Part shown: piece after piece, positions 1 to 8,473 of the stretch
Position numbering within the stretch: position 1 is the stretch's first letter
Layout of the letters: each line of letters opens with the position of its first letter
Source: Euperipatoides rowelli
Lineage: Eukaryota > Onychophora > Udeonychophora > Euonychophora > Peripatopsidae
Direction: 5' to 3' (one strand)
Assembly (NCBI GenBank): GCA_003024985.2
Contig: PXIH01S0000592.1
Length of the DNA: 10,121 nt
Notes under the pieces: model-generated
Database searches by the model: none
The model's input: the letters and a program-made list of their open reading frames with translations, nothing else
Told to the model about the DNA's origin: nothing
Made by a program: the position numbers and the translations under genes

Positions 1-193
1 TTGATTAACTCTTCACATCCCAAGCATAGTAATTATAGTTTCAATTTAACCTGTAAGATATTTATTTTTCTTAATAAACATGGCTTTAAAAAAGATAATT
101 TAGATTATTAAACTTTAAACTTCAAGGGTTATAGATATGTTCCTAAAATTGACAAGCCTCAATATATGACAAATTATGAAGCAAAGTTCTTAC

Positions 194-301
194 CTTAATA
201 TAAAAGCTTACTAATGAAACCTTCTCAAATCCCAGCCAATTAGCTGGATTTATGGATGCATTAAATGGCATGGGCACATCTGAAGATGTTCGATTTAAAT
301 C
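194..301 (-). CDS. Piezo: Piezo channel, internal exon 5
   Basis: This 108-nt exon (36 codons, phase 0 at both ends) encodes DLNRTSSDVPMPFNASINPA followed by NWLGFEKVSLVSFYIK. Vertebrate Piezo proteins have a glycine/asparagine-rich extracellular loop ending (V)DPxxWxGxRK at the matching place; INPANWLGFEK is that element. Joined to exon 4 it reads ...SVNCT-DLNRTSS..., a length comparable to the vertebrate loop, so no exon seems to be missing between them. The acceptor is a long poly-T tract ending in GCAG (302-305 on the plus strand), and the donor is AAG followed by GTAAGA. The gene continues past the low end of the window. Confidence 0.88.
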
Positions 302-379
302 CTGCAAAAAAAAAAAAAATTACAATTTTAGTACAGAATTTTTAAAAATTATACTATATATATTTATTTATTAAATCAA

Positions 380-445
380 AATTATTTTTACTTTATTTTA
401 GATAAAGACCTTAGCCTAAAAAGGATATACAGTATGCTATTACAA
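380..445 (-). mobile_element. Possible LINE 3' tail
   Basis: Read on the minus strand this holds CTTGTAA, TATATCCTTTTTAGG and AGGTCTTTAT blocks in order. The same blocks recur at about 4033-4080 on the same strand. It is followed by an A/T-rich end with AATAAATAAA. It may be the 3' end of the same LINE whose RT lies at 1187-1345. The similarity is partial, so this is tentative. Confidence 0.3.
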
Positions 446-1186
446 GTTTATTCTATTCAAACAAACAAAAAGTTAAAAAAAAAATGAAATAAATAAATCT
501 GTACAAATTACAAATTTTAAATAGCTACATTGTCTTTGATAATAAGGTGAATCATAAATGAAATTATTGAGTTAGCATATCTATTAGTTCTGATTTTCGT
601 ACGATATGTATTTCTTCCAGATCGTTGAGAACTGGTTTTAGAAAATATTTAGAAAGAAGTTGAGAAAAAAATAGGCTGAATTTATTAACTAAATCACTTC
701 TAAACTTTTGTAATGTCTGAATATTAAGGGAAATGATTCCTTATTGTCTACTTCTATACTCTCCAACCATAACTATCATTCTGTTCTGAAGATTCTAAAT
801 CGTTTTTGTGCTTTAGTAATTATAGATTGACACACTGTTACACAATACCTCATTAATAGCTTTTAATCCTTTAAGTCTGTATAGCAACACAAAAAACCTG
901 TTGATCTTTATAAAGATAGATCCAATTTGTATATTCCATGTTATGCGGTACCACTTTGTATGGTACCTCATAACATAATTACAGTATGTTAAAAAAAATT
1001 ACCATTACCGGTAATAAAAGTACAACAAACATCAAGAATACAACCGGCTTTTTGTATAGCATTACACCTTTTAATGATTAATTGGATGGCAAACTCTGAC
1101 ATCATCAGTAATAATATTAGCATCAGATAGTGGCAGCATCGATTTTGAAATAGGGATATTTGTCAGCATCCAATACTTGATAACCT

Positions 1187-1345
1187 ATCATTCATAAATA
1201 TATTGAATAGTAAACTGCCAAGTACTGACCCCTGTGGTTTACAATTAGAGCATTTAAATTCAAATACAATTTGACTAATACCCACACATATTACATGAAT
1301 TCTATTACACAAGAAAGCTTATATCCAACCTACTAAACTACCAGG
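1187..1345 (-). mobile_element. Decayed LINE reverse transcriptase fragment
   Basis: On the minus strand an open stretch of about 45 codons ends in PQGSVLGSLLFNIFMND. This is the conserved RT block of non-LTR retrotransposons (typical form GVPQGSVLGPLLFNIxINDL). Upstream in the same frame are PGSLVGWI, a stop, then AFLCNRIHVICVG, matching the usual 'WixxfLxxR' region that precedes this block. The frame breaks again after RLSSIGC. A weak relic of the downstream YADD region may lie near 1090-1125, but it is too eroded to use. The element is truncated on its 5' side at the palindrome near 1363-1378. The clade was not determined; a CR1/L2/Jockey-like RT is the natural guess. Confidence 0.72.
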
Positions 1346-1414
1346 TGGATATAAAGAATTTTAATATACAGTAAATGTAAAATTCCTTATATCCACCTGG
1401 TAGTTTAGTAGGTT
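1327..1414. repeat. Near-perfect palindrome, 37-bp arms, 14-base loop
   Basis: The left arm 1327-1363 and right arm 1378-1414 are reverse complements with a single mismatch (1355 against 1386). The spacer 1364-1377 is 14 bases. The arm contains CTACCAGGTGGATATA and its complement. The left arm read on the minus strand is LINE coding sequence (the PGSLVG part of the RT), so the palindrome is an inverted duplication of LINE sequence at its truncation point. Confidence 0.93.
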
Positions 1415-2136
1415 TCTATAGATCTGAGAAATTTTAGTGTAATCTGCATATAGTGAAAGTTTATGTTAGGTGACATGGAAGATCATTTAACTACATTAAA
1501 AAAACGTAGTTTTAATGATTATAGTAGGTCTTTTATTATCTGTTGTAATGTTTGGCTTGGACACCAACAGCCCCTCTGATGTATGCTCTGGCCACACTAT
1601 AAATTGATAGAACTGAAATAACCACTACTCAGTTCATTAAATAGAATTAATCAATGTCCAAATAATGAATGACAAGAATTATATAAATAAAGAAATCTAC
1701 AATCATGCCCCTTACATACAATGATACCAATGAATGATGTGTGTGTCTACCAACATAAATGTAGAATACTATAATACTTGAAATTGTTGCCTTGTTTTAC
1801 ACTGAATAAAACAAGTCAAGACTTGCAACTGCCAAGGCAAACAAAGTTAAAACACCTCCATGTAGTTGCATGATTGATTTAACAATGAATACTGAAATAA
1901 CATTAGGCAGGGTCATGTAGTCACAATCTATATAGGAATTCATTATACTGTCTAAATAAATAAATTTTCTGTAAGCTACTAGTTCTGGAGACATTGAAAT
2001 TGTTGTGACATGAGCATCTTGAACTGTCATTTTTCTTGACATTTAAAGAAAATTCTTTTTTGTTTGAACATAACCATGTGTTTTAAACAATTTATTTTTT
2101 TTATAATTTTAATGATTATGAATATTGTAATATTTC

Positions 2137-2484
2137 ATTTACCTGTTGACAAATATATTTACTATATTTTATGTTTTGAATATTTCTCACCTGTTTGATT
2201 AAATGTTTTTAAACCACATGACCACAAGATCATGTGATTGTTTCCCGCTTTTTGTATCGCGTGATTTAGTACGACTCCATGTTGTAATAATGTGATAAGT
2301 AATATCTGAGCGTTTTTAAAATTATTTTAGGCTAGGGAAAAGTTTTTTTTTAGTATTACTTAGTTAGCACTTCATTTGAAACATCAATTAATGAGGATTA
2401 TCTACAGCCAGAAGAAATGATGTCGTTTGTAAGTTTTTTGCATTCACTTATTAACTTTCGTTTGACTTCGTTATAGTTTGTTCA
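2137..2484. repeat. Tandem duplication, copy 1
   Basis: This 348-bp unit starts ATTTACCTGTTGACAAATAT and ends CTTCGTTATAGTTTGTTCA. It is repeated directly after the single N at 2485. By eye there are roughly a dozen substitutions against copy 2, one scrambled 15-base patch near 2192-2206, and small indels. Within it are a TTTCCCGC site (2241-2248) and a CACATGA...TCATGTG inverted pair (2215-2236). Confidence 0.92.
2215..2434 (+). promoter_or_regulatory. Promoter/first-exon-like block, copy 1
   Basis: On the plus strand this block has an E-box inverted pair (CACATG/CATGTG), an E2F-type TTTCCCGC at 2241-2248 and a GCGTGAT site. About 170 bases later comes ATGATGTCGTTT (2417-2428) followed by a consensus splice donor GTAAGT (2429-2434). 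This is the layout of a small first coding exon. No downstream exon was identified, so the call is tentative. The motifs are short and could be chance. Confidence 0.3.
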
Positions 2485-2485
2485 N

Positions 2486-2853
2486 ATTTACCTGTTGACA
2501 AATATATTTACTATATTTTATGTTTTGAATATTTCTCACCAAATGAATGATTATGTTTTTAAACCACATGACCACAAAAAAAAAAAAAAAAAAAAATCAT
2601 GTGATTGTTTTTTCCCGCTTTTTGTATCACGTGATATAGTACGACTCCATGTCGTAATAATGTGATAATTAATATCTGAGCTTTTTTAAAATTATTTTAG
2701 GCTAGGGAAAAGTTTTTTTTTAATATTACTTAGTTAGCACTTCATTTGAAACATCAATTAATGAGGATTATTTACAGCCAGAAGAAATGCTGTCATTTGT
2801 AAGTTTTTGCATTCACTTATTAACTTTCGTTTGACTTCGTTTTAGTTTGTTCA
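2486..2853. repeat. Tandem duplication, copy 2
   Basis: This is the second copy of the unit at 2137-2484. It is 368 bp long, mainly because of a 21-base A run (2576-2596) where copy 1 has only AAG, plus a few extra T. The sequence past 2853 (CGTTAGTTTCAAG) is single copy. The shared ends and the intervening N make an assembly origin likely. Confidence 0.92.
2599..2794 (+). promoter_or_regulatory. Promoter/first-exon-like block, copy 2
   Basis: This copy matches the block at 2215-2434. It keeps TTTCCCGC (2611-2618) and has a perfect CACGTG E-box (2628-2633) where copy 1 has CGCGTG. It also keeps ATGCTGTCATTT (2777-2788) followed by GTAAGT (2789-2794). The start codon, the length of the four-codon stub and the donor are all preserved. 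Confidence 0.3.
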
Positions 2854-2970
2854 CGTTAGTTTCAAGTAGAGAAGCCTATAATGCCATACTGCGAATATAC
2901 GTATTTTAAGTATAATTATTTGAATTTGATTTATGCCTTCGCAATGCATGTTATAGAGTTACGTAATACG

Positions 2971-2987
2971 TATATATATATATATAT
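2971..2987. repeat. (TA)n microsatellite
   Basis: An uninterrupted TA run of about 17 bases. Confidence 0.9.
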
Positions 2988-3967
2988 GTGAAGTATTATT
3001 CTATGAAAAAGAAATTGTGAAATTTCTGGTTATTTCCTGAGGTCAGTCACTCAGTACGTTTAAAGTCACATGTTTTATAGATATGAGGATTAACCGTTTT
3101 AACCTCTATGGGGGAGCATTGTGAATATTGTAAAGAAGTTTTATAAAAGAAGAAACTTAGTCATATCAAGTGTTTGCTCCTTGTTGAAACCAACAATTTT
3201 GATAATAGTAAATTATACGTGGTTTGATAATTTATTTACCTCAAGTAACAGTATTGTTAAATGTGATTGTAGTATTTATTATATAAGCTGTTGAAGTACT
3301 TTTTCTCGATCTGCGTTATTTGGATGTGCGTTTTACTCAACTGTAAAGGTGTTTTTATTAAGCTTTTCCCTGGCCTACATGAGATATTATTTGTGTTTAT
3401 TATAATATACCTTTGAAAGTGTTAATCATCAAGTTTGTTTGTCTGTTCTTCTTAAATATTTGTTTTACAAATAATTAATGATTACATCCATGCTGTTTCA
3501 AAGAAAATCAATTATCTGCAAGTTTTCTTTATGTATCAATATATATTGTTGTTCTGGAGAAATATCGAAGCTTTATATTTTGACATCCTTTTGTACATAT
3601 TATTTTTCTATCATTTCTACGTAGAGTATAATGTTAATAAACAATTTTATATTCCGTTCATTAATCAAGAGTCACTGAGTCATTATAGTTAATTGTTTTT
3701 TACGTTCATGATTGTTGGCCCTCCACATATAACCAGTACAGAAATCACAAGCATCGACACAGTGGTGTATCCAGGAAGAAAGGGAAAGCAGTGACCGTTC
3801 ACCCTGCTGCACCAATTGCTATTAGGATAGGTTCCCTAGCGCCTACTGTAGGTTTTAGTCACTAAATGTTCCATTTTTTTCAATGACAAGCTTTGTATTT
3901 TTTTTTTAGAAAATACACACACACATAACAATTGTAACTGAATTCAAGATTTGTTAAATTGTTAAAG

Positions 3968-4085
3968 TTTATTATTATTATTTGGTTTATTGACATTAAA
4001 TATTATTTTACATCAGTACATTCAAAGATAGAATTTAATAAAGACCTAAACACACACAAGGATATAGGCCTTTTTACAAGTATTT
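3968..4085 (-). mobile_element. Possible LINE/retrocopy 3' tail ending in (ATT)n
   Basis: Read on the minus strand, CTTGTAAAAAGGCCTATATCC leads through AGGTCTTTATT and CAATAAAC to an (AAT)n run. This looks like the 3' end and simple-repeat tail of a non-LTR element or a polyadenylated retrocopy. Three blocks are shared with 380-445. It lies just downstream, in minus sense, of the coding remnant at 4138-4553 and may belong to it. Confidence 0.35.
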
Positions 4086-4137
4086 TGATTGGTGTGATGG
4101 AATTAAAAAGAAAAAGTTAGTATCCAGATAAAGTTTT

Positions 4138-4553
4138 TTAAACTAACCTTTTCAACTCTGTCATCCATCGATTATAGTAATAATCCGGGAGATTTGTCAT
4201 TTTGGAAACAAAGTAATGAGACACAATAATCTCTGCAACATAGCCAAAATTACCTTGAAGCAATAACGCTAGCTCCAGTCTTCTCTACCATCAGAGACAT
4301 CAAGTTATCAAGGCCTCCACATTTTATCATTAACAACAAAGTCTTTCAACAAAATACAATGAGCGTCTCTTAGATTTTCAAATGCAAAAGTGACTGTGTA
4401 AAAGCAACTTCCACTAAATTATGAGAATTAAAAAGGATGTGAGGAATTTTCCAAGAATTATATTAACTATGAAACCTCATATTCCACTGGCCAACATTTG
4501 TGGACTAGAAGTAACTTCAGTAGGTCAAATCTCATGACCATTGCAAACATTAA
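4138..4553 (-). pseudogene. Decayed coding remnant, unrecognised
   Basis: Three open stretches in different minus-strand frames look protein-like rather than random. The first runs MFAMVMRFDLLKLLLVHKCW to a stop at 4467-4469. The second includes FAFENLRDAHCILLKDFVVN and then DKMWRP before stops. The third, LELALLLQGNFGYVAEIIVS followed by HYFVSKMTNLPDYYYNRWMT and ELKRLV, ends at a stop at 4138-4140. Balanced residue use, charged/hydrophobic alternation and few stops set them apart from the AT-rich surroundings. I do not recognise the family; helical repeat proteins are one possibility. It sits inside a Piezo intron, has no start or promoter I can place, and needs at least two frameshifts, so I treat it as a pseudogene or retrocopy fragment. 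A Piezo exon is ruled out because exons 4 and 5 join cleanly without it. Confidence 0.42.
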
Positions 4554-5086
4554 ATCATTGAATAAATAATAGGATAATTAAAATTTAATACGAAGAATAT
4601 TTAAAAATGTGTACAAATAAAATGTATTTAGGCTCCAAGCCTCCACCATTTCCACACACNGCTTTTCAAGCTAACTTGAAATCATAGAACTTGAAATCAT
4701 TAAATATGCAAACACATTTAAGGATGAGTGATACGATTTAAAACAAAGTTCAACTAACCATGGAGATAAAATAAAACATTCAACCACCAAAAAAAAAAAA
4801 AAAGATTAAAATAAAATTTACTGGCGTTGTAGCCTACTTTTTCATCTTTGCTACCACTCATGCCAAATGTTTGCTATGCCTTTGTATACCGCACCTTGAA
4901 TAGTAATAGATAATAACCTATCAATTTCAGATAATATTATATTCAGTTAGTTCAATCTGATATAAATCTAGTGGAGGGGAATATCTTAAGACAACTTGCC
5001 AACCATGGACAAAAATAAAAATGATTTCATTTTTTTTTTAATCTTCTAATATGCATAGATTTATAACAAAACAGATTTATACTTAC

Positions 5087-5260
5087 AGTGCAATTAACTG
5101 ACCAAGATTTTTCGTTCACAAATTTAAGTTGATACACCATTTTAGAAAGAATGAGTAATGATACCCAGATATTACAGCAATGCGAAATGAAGGTTTGTAA
5201 TGGTGGAATTGGTAAACCAATTATCACCAATATAACAAGTATTACATTGGCTGCAGAAAC
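5087..5260 (-). CDS. Piezo: Piezo channel, internal exon 4
   Basis: This 174-nt exon (58 codons, phase 0 at both ends) begins VSAANVILVILVIIGLPIPP. It continues to a second hydrophobic stretch, NIWVSLLILSKMVYQLKFVN, and ends SWSVNCT. Vertebrate Piezo has VSVMNLLLV...LPYPRFRP...TVWTCVIIVCKMLYQLK...NCS/T at this place, so the two membrane helices, the KM(V/L)YQL motif and the NCT sequon all line up. The acceptor is TTACTTAG above 5260 and the donor is GTAAGT below 5087. Exon 3 joins to read SLAD-VSAANV. An alternative acceptor at CTGCAG seven bases inside would break the frame. The 3' neighbour exon is 4.8 kb away. Confidence 0.92.
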
Positions 5261-6465
5261 CTAAGTAACAAGAAACATTAAAATATGTAAATAATTTGAA
5301 TACAATTAGTTTAATATAAAAAATAATTAAAGAATAAGAATATAATAGGAAATATAGGTCTGTTATAAATTTCATTTTCATTAGTGCAATCTTTGTGTTG
5401 CTATTGTATTCTTGGGAACATTGGAATGTTATTTAAGATGAAACAAGTAAAGTTGACAGCTCAGTATTATAGCCTCAAACCATATATTTTAAAGCTATAT
5501 GATAGGGAATGCAAATTATTTTGTATTGTTTATTTGTGTTTATTGATATGATTTGTCATGGTAAGGATTAGGTGAGTTTCATTCACTCAATATTAACTTT
5601 CTTAATGTGACATTTACTATTTTATAGTAAATACCATATTTAAAATCTGATCAATTTTGAGATTGTAAACAATAGGAGAAACAATCAATGTTCTTTGCAT
5701 GCACAAAGCAATGCTAATTTTATTCATGTTGATCACTTTGCACACATACTGTATGTAATTTTCAGCATAAAAGAATGCTGCATGCAAGCGTCATGGTATT
5801 TTTTGTTGTGGCTTTTGCTACTCCCAACAAATATTTTATTTTCCATTTTCATGTTTTGGGTAGTCAGACTGGCAGGAGCCAGCTCTGTCACAGCTTGATG
5901 AACGCCTCCCCCTTGGGAGCATAGCAACTCACATTTAGTGATATTGCCTTTGGAATAAAACTGTGTTTAATTCCAATAACAGTCCGGCACCAGTTTGTTC
6001 CATTGATCCTCCTCCTCCTTCATAAAATAACGGAAATATGGTGTACTACAGGGTCTGGGGGATGTCGCCCACCCGGGTACCAGCATTCGAGGATATATCA
6101 GAGCTCGAACTTCCATCATACCAATGGTGAGAATTGCTATAACACAAACCAAAAAATTGGTAGAGAGGGTAGGGGGTTAAAGTTTTAAAAGTTGGCGCTT
6201 ATGGATTCATTATAAGCATAAATTAATGCATATATGTAGCCTACAGTATATAAGGTAATAGGGTTCAGAGTTATACAATGAATTATTTTGTACAATGGTA
6301 AAGGAGTGAATACGCCTATAGGAAATGTGTTTTTAACATAAATTATAATTTTAGGAGAGGGTTGATAATGTTTTTGTTAGGAGTTATTTTCATGACTTCT
6401 AAACTAATATACTAAGAAATACAAACTGCTAATTATCGAATAATGAAAACCATATTTATTAATTA

Positions 6466-6856
6466 CTGTAGAATGTTGATCAAGTGCGCATGCACACTTA
6501 TTTGGTGGGGAAAATGGAGGTGCCTTTATCGGCATCATGCTAGTGAACCTTAGATTAAAATCAATGCACTATAAAACTGACCAGGTGCACTTGTTCGGAT
6601 AGAATTGGAATCCTTAAGAGATTTTTTTTTTTTAAAACGATGCACTTATTTCAGTTACATGGAAACACTCTCCTAAACCTTAGAGATGATAAAAACTAGG
6701 GGGCGTAGTTGCATGGCACAGTTTGCATTCCTTTCAGAGTGATCAAACGTTTGTGTGGTGATAAATCATTTCTTTGGCAATGGTGCACTTTACTTAACTT
6801 TGGATGAGAAATATGGGTATCACATTTATTGGTGACACTTTTATGGAAATCTATGG
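6466..6856 (-). mobile_element. MITE-like element, short inverted copy (391 bp)
   Basis: This element is bounded by TA at 6464-6465 and 6857-6858. Its minus strand aligns with both ends of the larger element at 7110-8237. Its low end (CTGTAGAATG...CAAGTGCGCATGC) matches the right terminus of the larger copy. Its high end (CCATAG on the minus strand) matches the left terminus. Shared internal blocks include GATCACTCTGAAAG/TATCACTCTGAAAG, ATCTAAGGTT and CACCTGGTCAGTTTT/CACCTGATCAGTTTT. It lacks about 730 bp of the interior of the larger copy. It has no coding capacity. TA flanks suggest a Tc1/mariner-type mobiliser, which is inference. Confidence 0.75.
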
Positions 6857-7109
6857 TAAGTACTAAATAGTAAAGTCTAACAAATGATTCAGACACTAAT
6901 ATTAAATAAATTTAAATTAGCCATTTTTCAATGGCAAACAGATTAATATAAGGCCAAATATAATTGGATATTATTCTTCACTCAACAGAAAATGTCTTTT
7001 ATATAGTAGTATATTAAATTATCTATTCATAAGGGTATAATCCATCTATTGGTATTTTTTTTTAAAAAAAAAAAAGTCTAAGGGCACAAAACTCAGCCAG
7101 ACATCATTA

Positions 7110-8237
7110 CCATAGAATGCCGAACAAGAGCGCCCCATCAAAACAAGGGAGCCACCCCTATTTCTTGGCAAAAAATTAGGTAAACAGCGCCATCACCAAA
7201 CAAGAGCGCCATCACTTCACTTTGACTTTTTATCACTCTGAAAGACATCCGAGGTGTATCCAAACAAGAGCGCCACCCTAGATTTTTGCTTCATTTTGCC
7301 ACATCTAAGGTTCAGGACAGTGTATCCAAACAAGAGCACCGTGCAAAAAATTTCATGTCGCCATCTTGGAATCTGACATTATGCTATGACATTATTTTTA
7401 TGTGTGTTTTCATATAGATATCAAGACACATAGACATACAAGCTCGCCATTTAGAAAATACTGCCTAGCCCAAGGTATAGTGGCTAAATTTTAAATTATA
7501 TAATGTAATCAATATTTAAAACTATTTAGTATTTTTTTTAATAATAAAAAAAACAAAAATTAAAATTATATTGTAGCTTTTTATTAAGTTTACAGTTTGT
7601 ACATTATTAATACTAATTAAGGAAACCTTTAATCAGCCCGTAGTTTGCAAATATACGACACAACTTATTGAAGTTATTATCTTGCTAATTATCTACGGTA
7701 TTTTTTTTTTTAAAAAGCAATATTTCTGTAAAGAATTTAATATTATTCAATATACTGATTGTATTTTATGTAAGTTACAATGTACTCTTCATAATTTGAA
7801 ACAAACAAAATAAAAAGAAAACTTATAAAATCTTGTAGTCGGTATAGTGAAGCTTTAGCTTACTCAGCAACTCAAGGCTGGGCTGACGAAAGCTGCCTGT
7901 AAAGTGAAAGTTTTAACTTGGATGACACTCTTACTTGGCACATATATCAACCAACGTTAATTGATGTGTGACATCATGTTTTAGTGTGTACCAGCCATAC
8001 TGGCATTTTCAAGATAATTTTCTAAAGTTTTGGGAAGCATGTCCAAGCAAGGGCGCCATTTTGAAAAACAATATTTTTAAGGAATTCTGATTCTAGCCAA
8101 ACAAGAGCACCTGATCAGTTTTGCAATGCATTGTGGTAAATCTAAGGTTTACTAGCATGGAGCTGAACAAGAGCACCACCCAAATTTTCACCCAAACGAA
8201 TGATAATAGCGCATGCGCCTTGTTCGGCATTTTACGG
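7110..8237 (+). mobile_element. MITE-like element, long copy (1128 bp)
   Basis: Terminal inverted repeats are CCATAGAATGCCGAACAAG at the left and the complement of CCGTAAAATGCCGAACAAG at the right (2 mismatches in 19). TA dinucleotides flank at 7108-7109 and 8238-8239. No transposase frame is present, so it is non-autonomous. It contains eight direct occurrences of a degenerate AACAAGAGCGCC motif. Segments 7110-7345 and about 8075-8237 are shared with the 391-bp inverted copy; 7346-8074 is specific to this copy and AT-rich in its middle. Confidence 0.78.
7123..8177 (+). repeat. Iterated AACAAGAGCGCC motif inside the MITE
   Basis: Near-copies start at 7123, 7142, 7199, 7263, 7329, 8045, 8100 and 8166. 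All read in the same direction, and most are preceded by CC and followed by A(T/C)C. The motif is the inner part of the terminal inverted repeat, so it probably represents repeated transposase-binding sites. The right terminus has the reverse complement at 8216-8227. Confidence 0.8.
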
Positions 8238-8473
8238 TATTTTGTATTAGTATAAAACTGTACTAATAAAAAATAATGGGTTATTTTAAATGTTTGATTC
8301 CTATTTTATCTCTAGGCTATGTATCTTGTAATTAAAAAATTTAAAGTAAAATTATTAGTTTTATCTTATTTAAACTTTTATTAAAACACAATTCAATACA
8401 ATATATAATGTAATTATAAAATTATAAAAACAATGCTCTGTGAATTTAGTTTTGAACATTTTATTTTACTTAC

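Larger units (their letters stand above)
302..5086 (-). other. Piezo intron between exons 4 and 5
   Basis: This 4.8 kb intron is loaded with repeats: LINE debris with a palindrome, a tandem duplication and a decayed coding remnant. Stretches 1415-2136 and 2854-3960 hold no feature I can identify. The exception is a (TA)n run at 2971-2987 and some short hairpins. Both ambiguous bases of the window (2485 and 4660) are in this intron. Confidence 0.75.
5261..8473 (-). other. Piezo intron between exons 3 and 4
   Basis: This 3.2 kb intron carries two inverted copies of a MITE-like element, listed separately. The remainder is mostly AT-rich unique sequence. The stretch 5261-6465 has no convincing gene. 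It includes a more GC-rich patch at about 5995-6180 of unknown origin. 8238-8473 is plain AT-rich sequence. Confidence 0.75.

Noticed and set aside
2880-2990. Plus-strand frame starting ATGCCATACTGC after the tandem repeat
   Set aside because: It has about 36 codons and runs through the (TA)n tract; most likely chance.
3909-3950. Possible acceptor and second exon for the promoter-like unit (poly-T then TAG)
   Set aside because: The frame after it closes after 15 codons of low-complexity text; no support for a gene.
5172-5381. Minus-strand open frame of 69 codons overlapping exon 4
   Set aside because: It is a shifted-frame shadow of the Piezo exon and its upstream intron; the Piezo frame explains the conserved text.
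5695-5898. Plus-strand frame of 67 codons with hydrophobic residues
   Set aside because: T-rich composition alone gives hydrophobic codons; no recognisable motif, and an overlapping opposite frame of similar length exists.
5733-5927. Minus-strand frame of 64 codons
   Set aside because: Low-complexity residue use and no motif; chance frame in an intron.
5967-6188. Overlapping 61-codon frames on both strands
   Set aside because: Both arise from the GC-richer island where stops are rarer; neither reads like protein.
6696-6896. Minus-strand frame of 66 codons
   Set aside because: It lies almost wholly inside the 391-bp MITE copy and is not open in the homologous part of the long copy.
7110-8237. 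CRISPR-like array suggested by the repeated AACAAGAGCGCC motif
   Set aside because: Spacing is irregular, repeats are degenerate and short, and the host is eukaryotic; the motif belongs to the MITE terminus.
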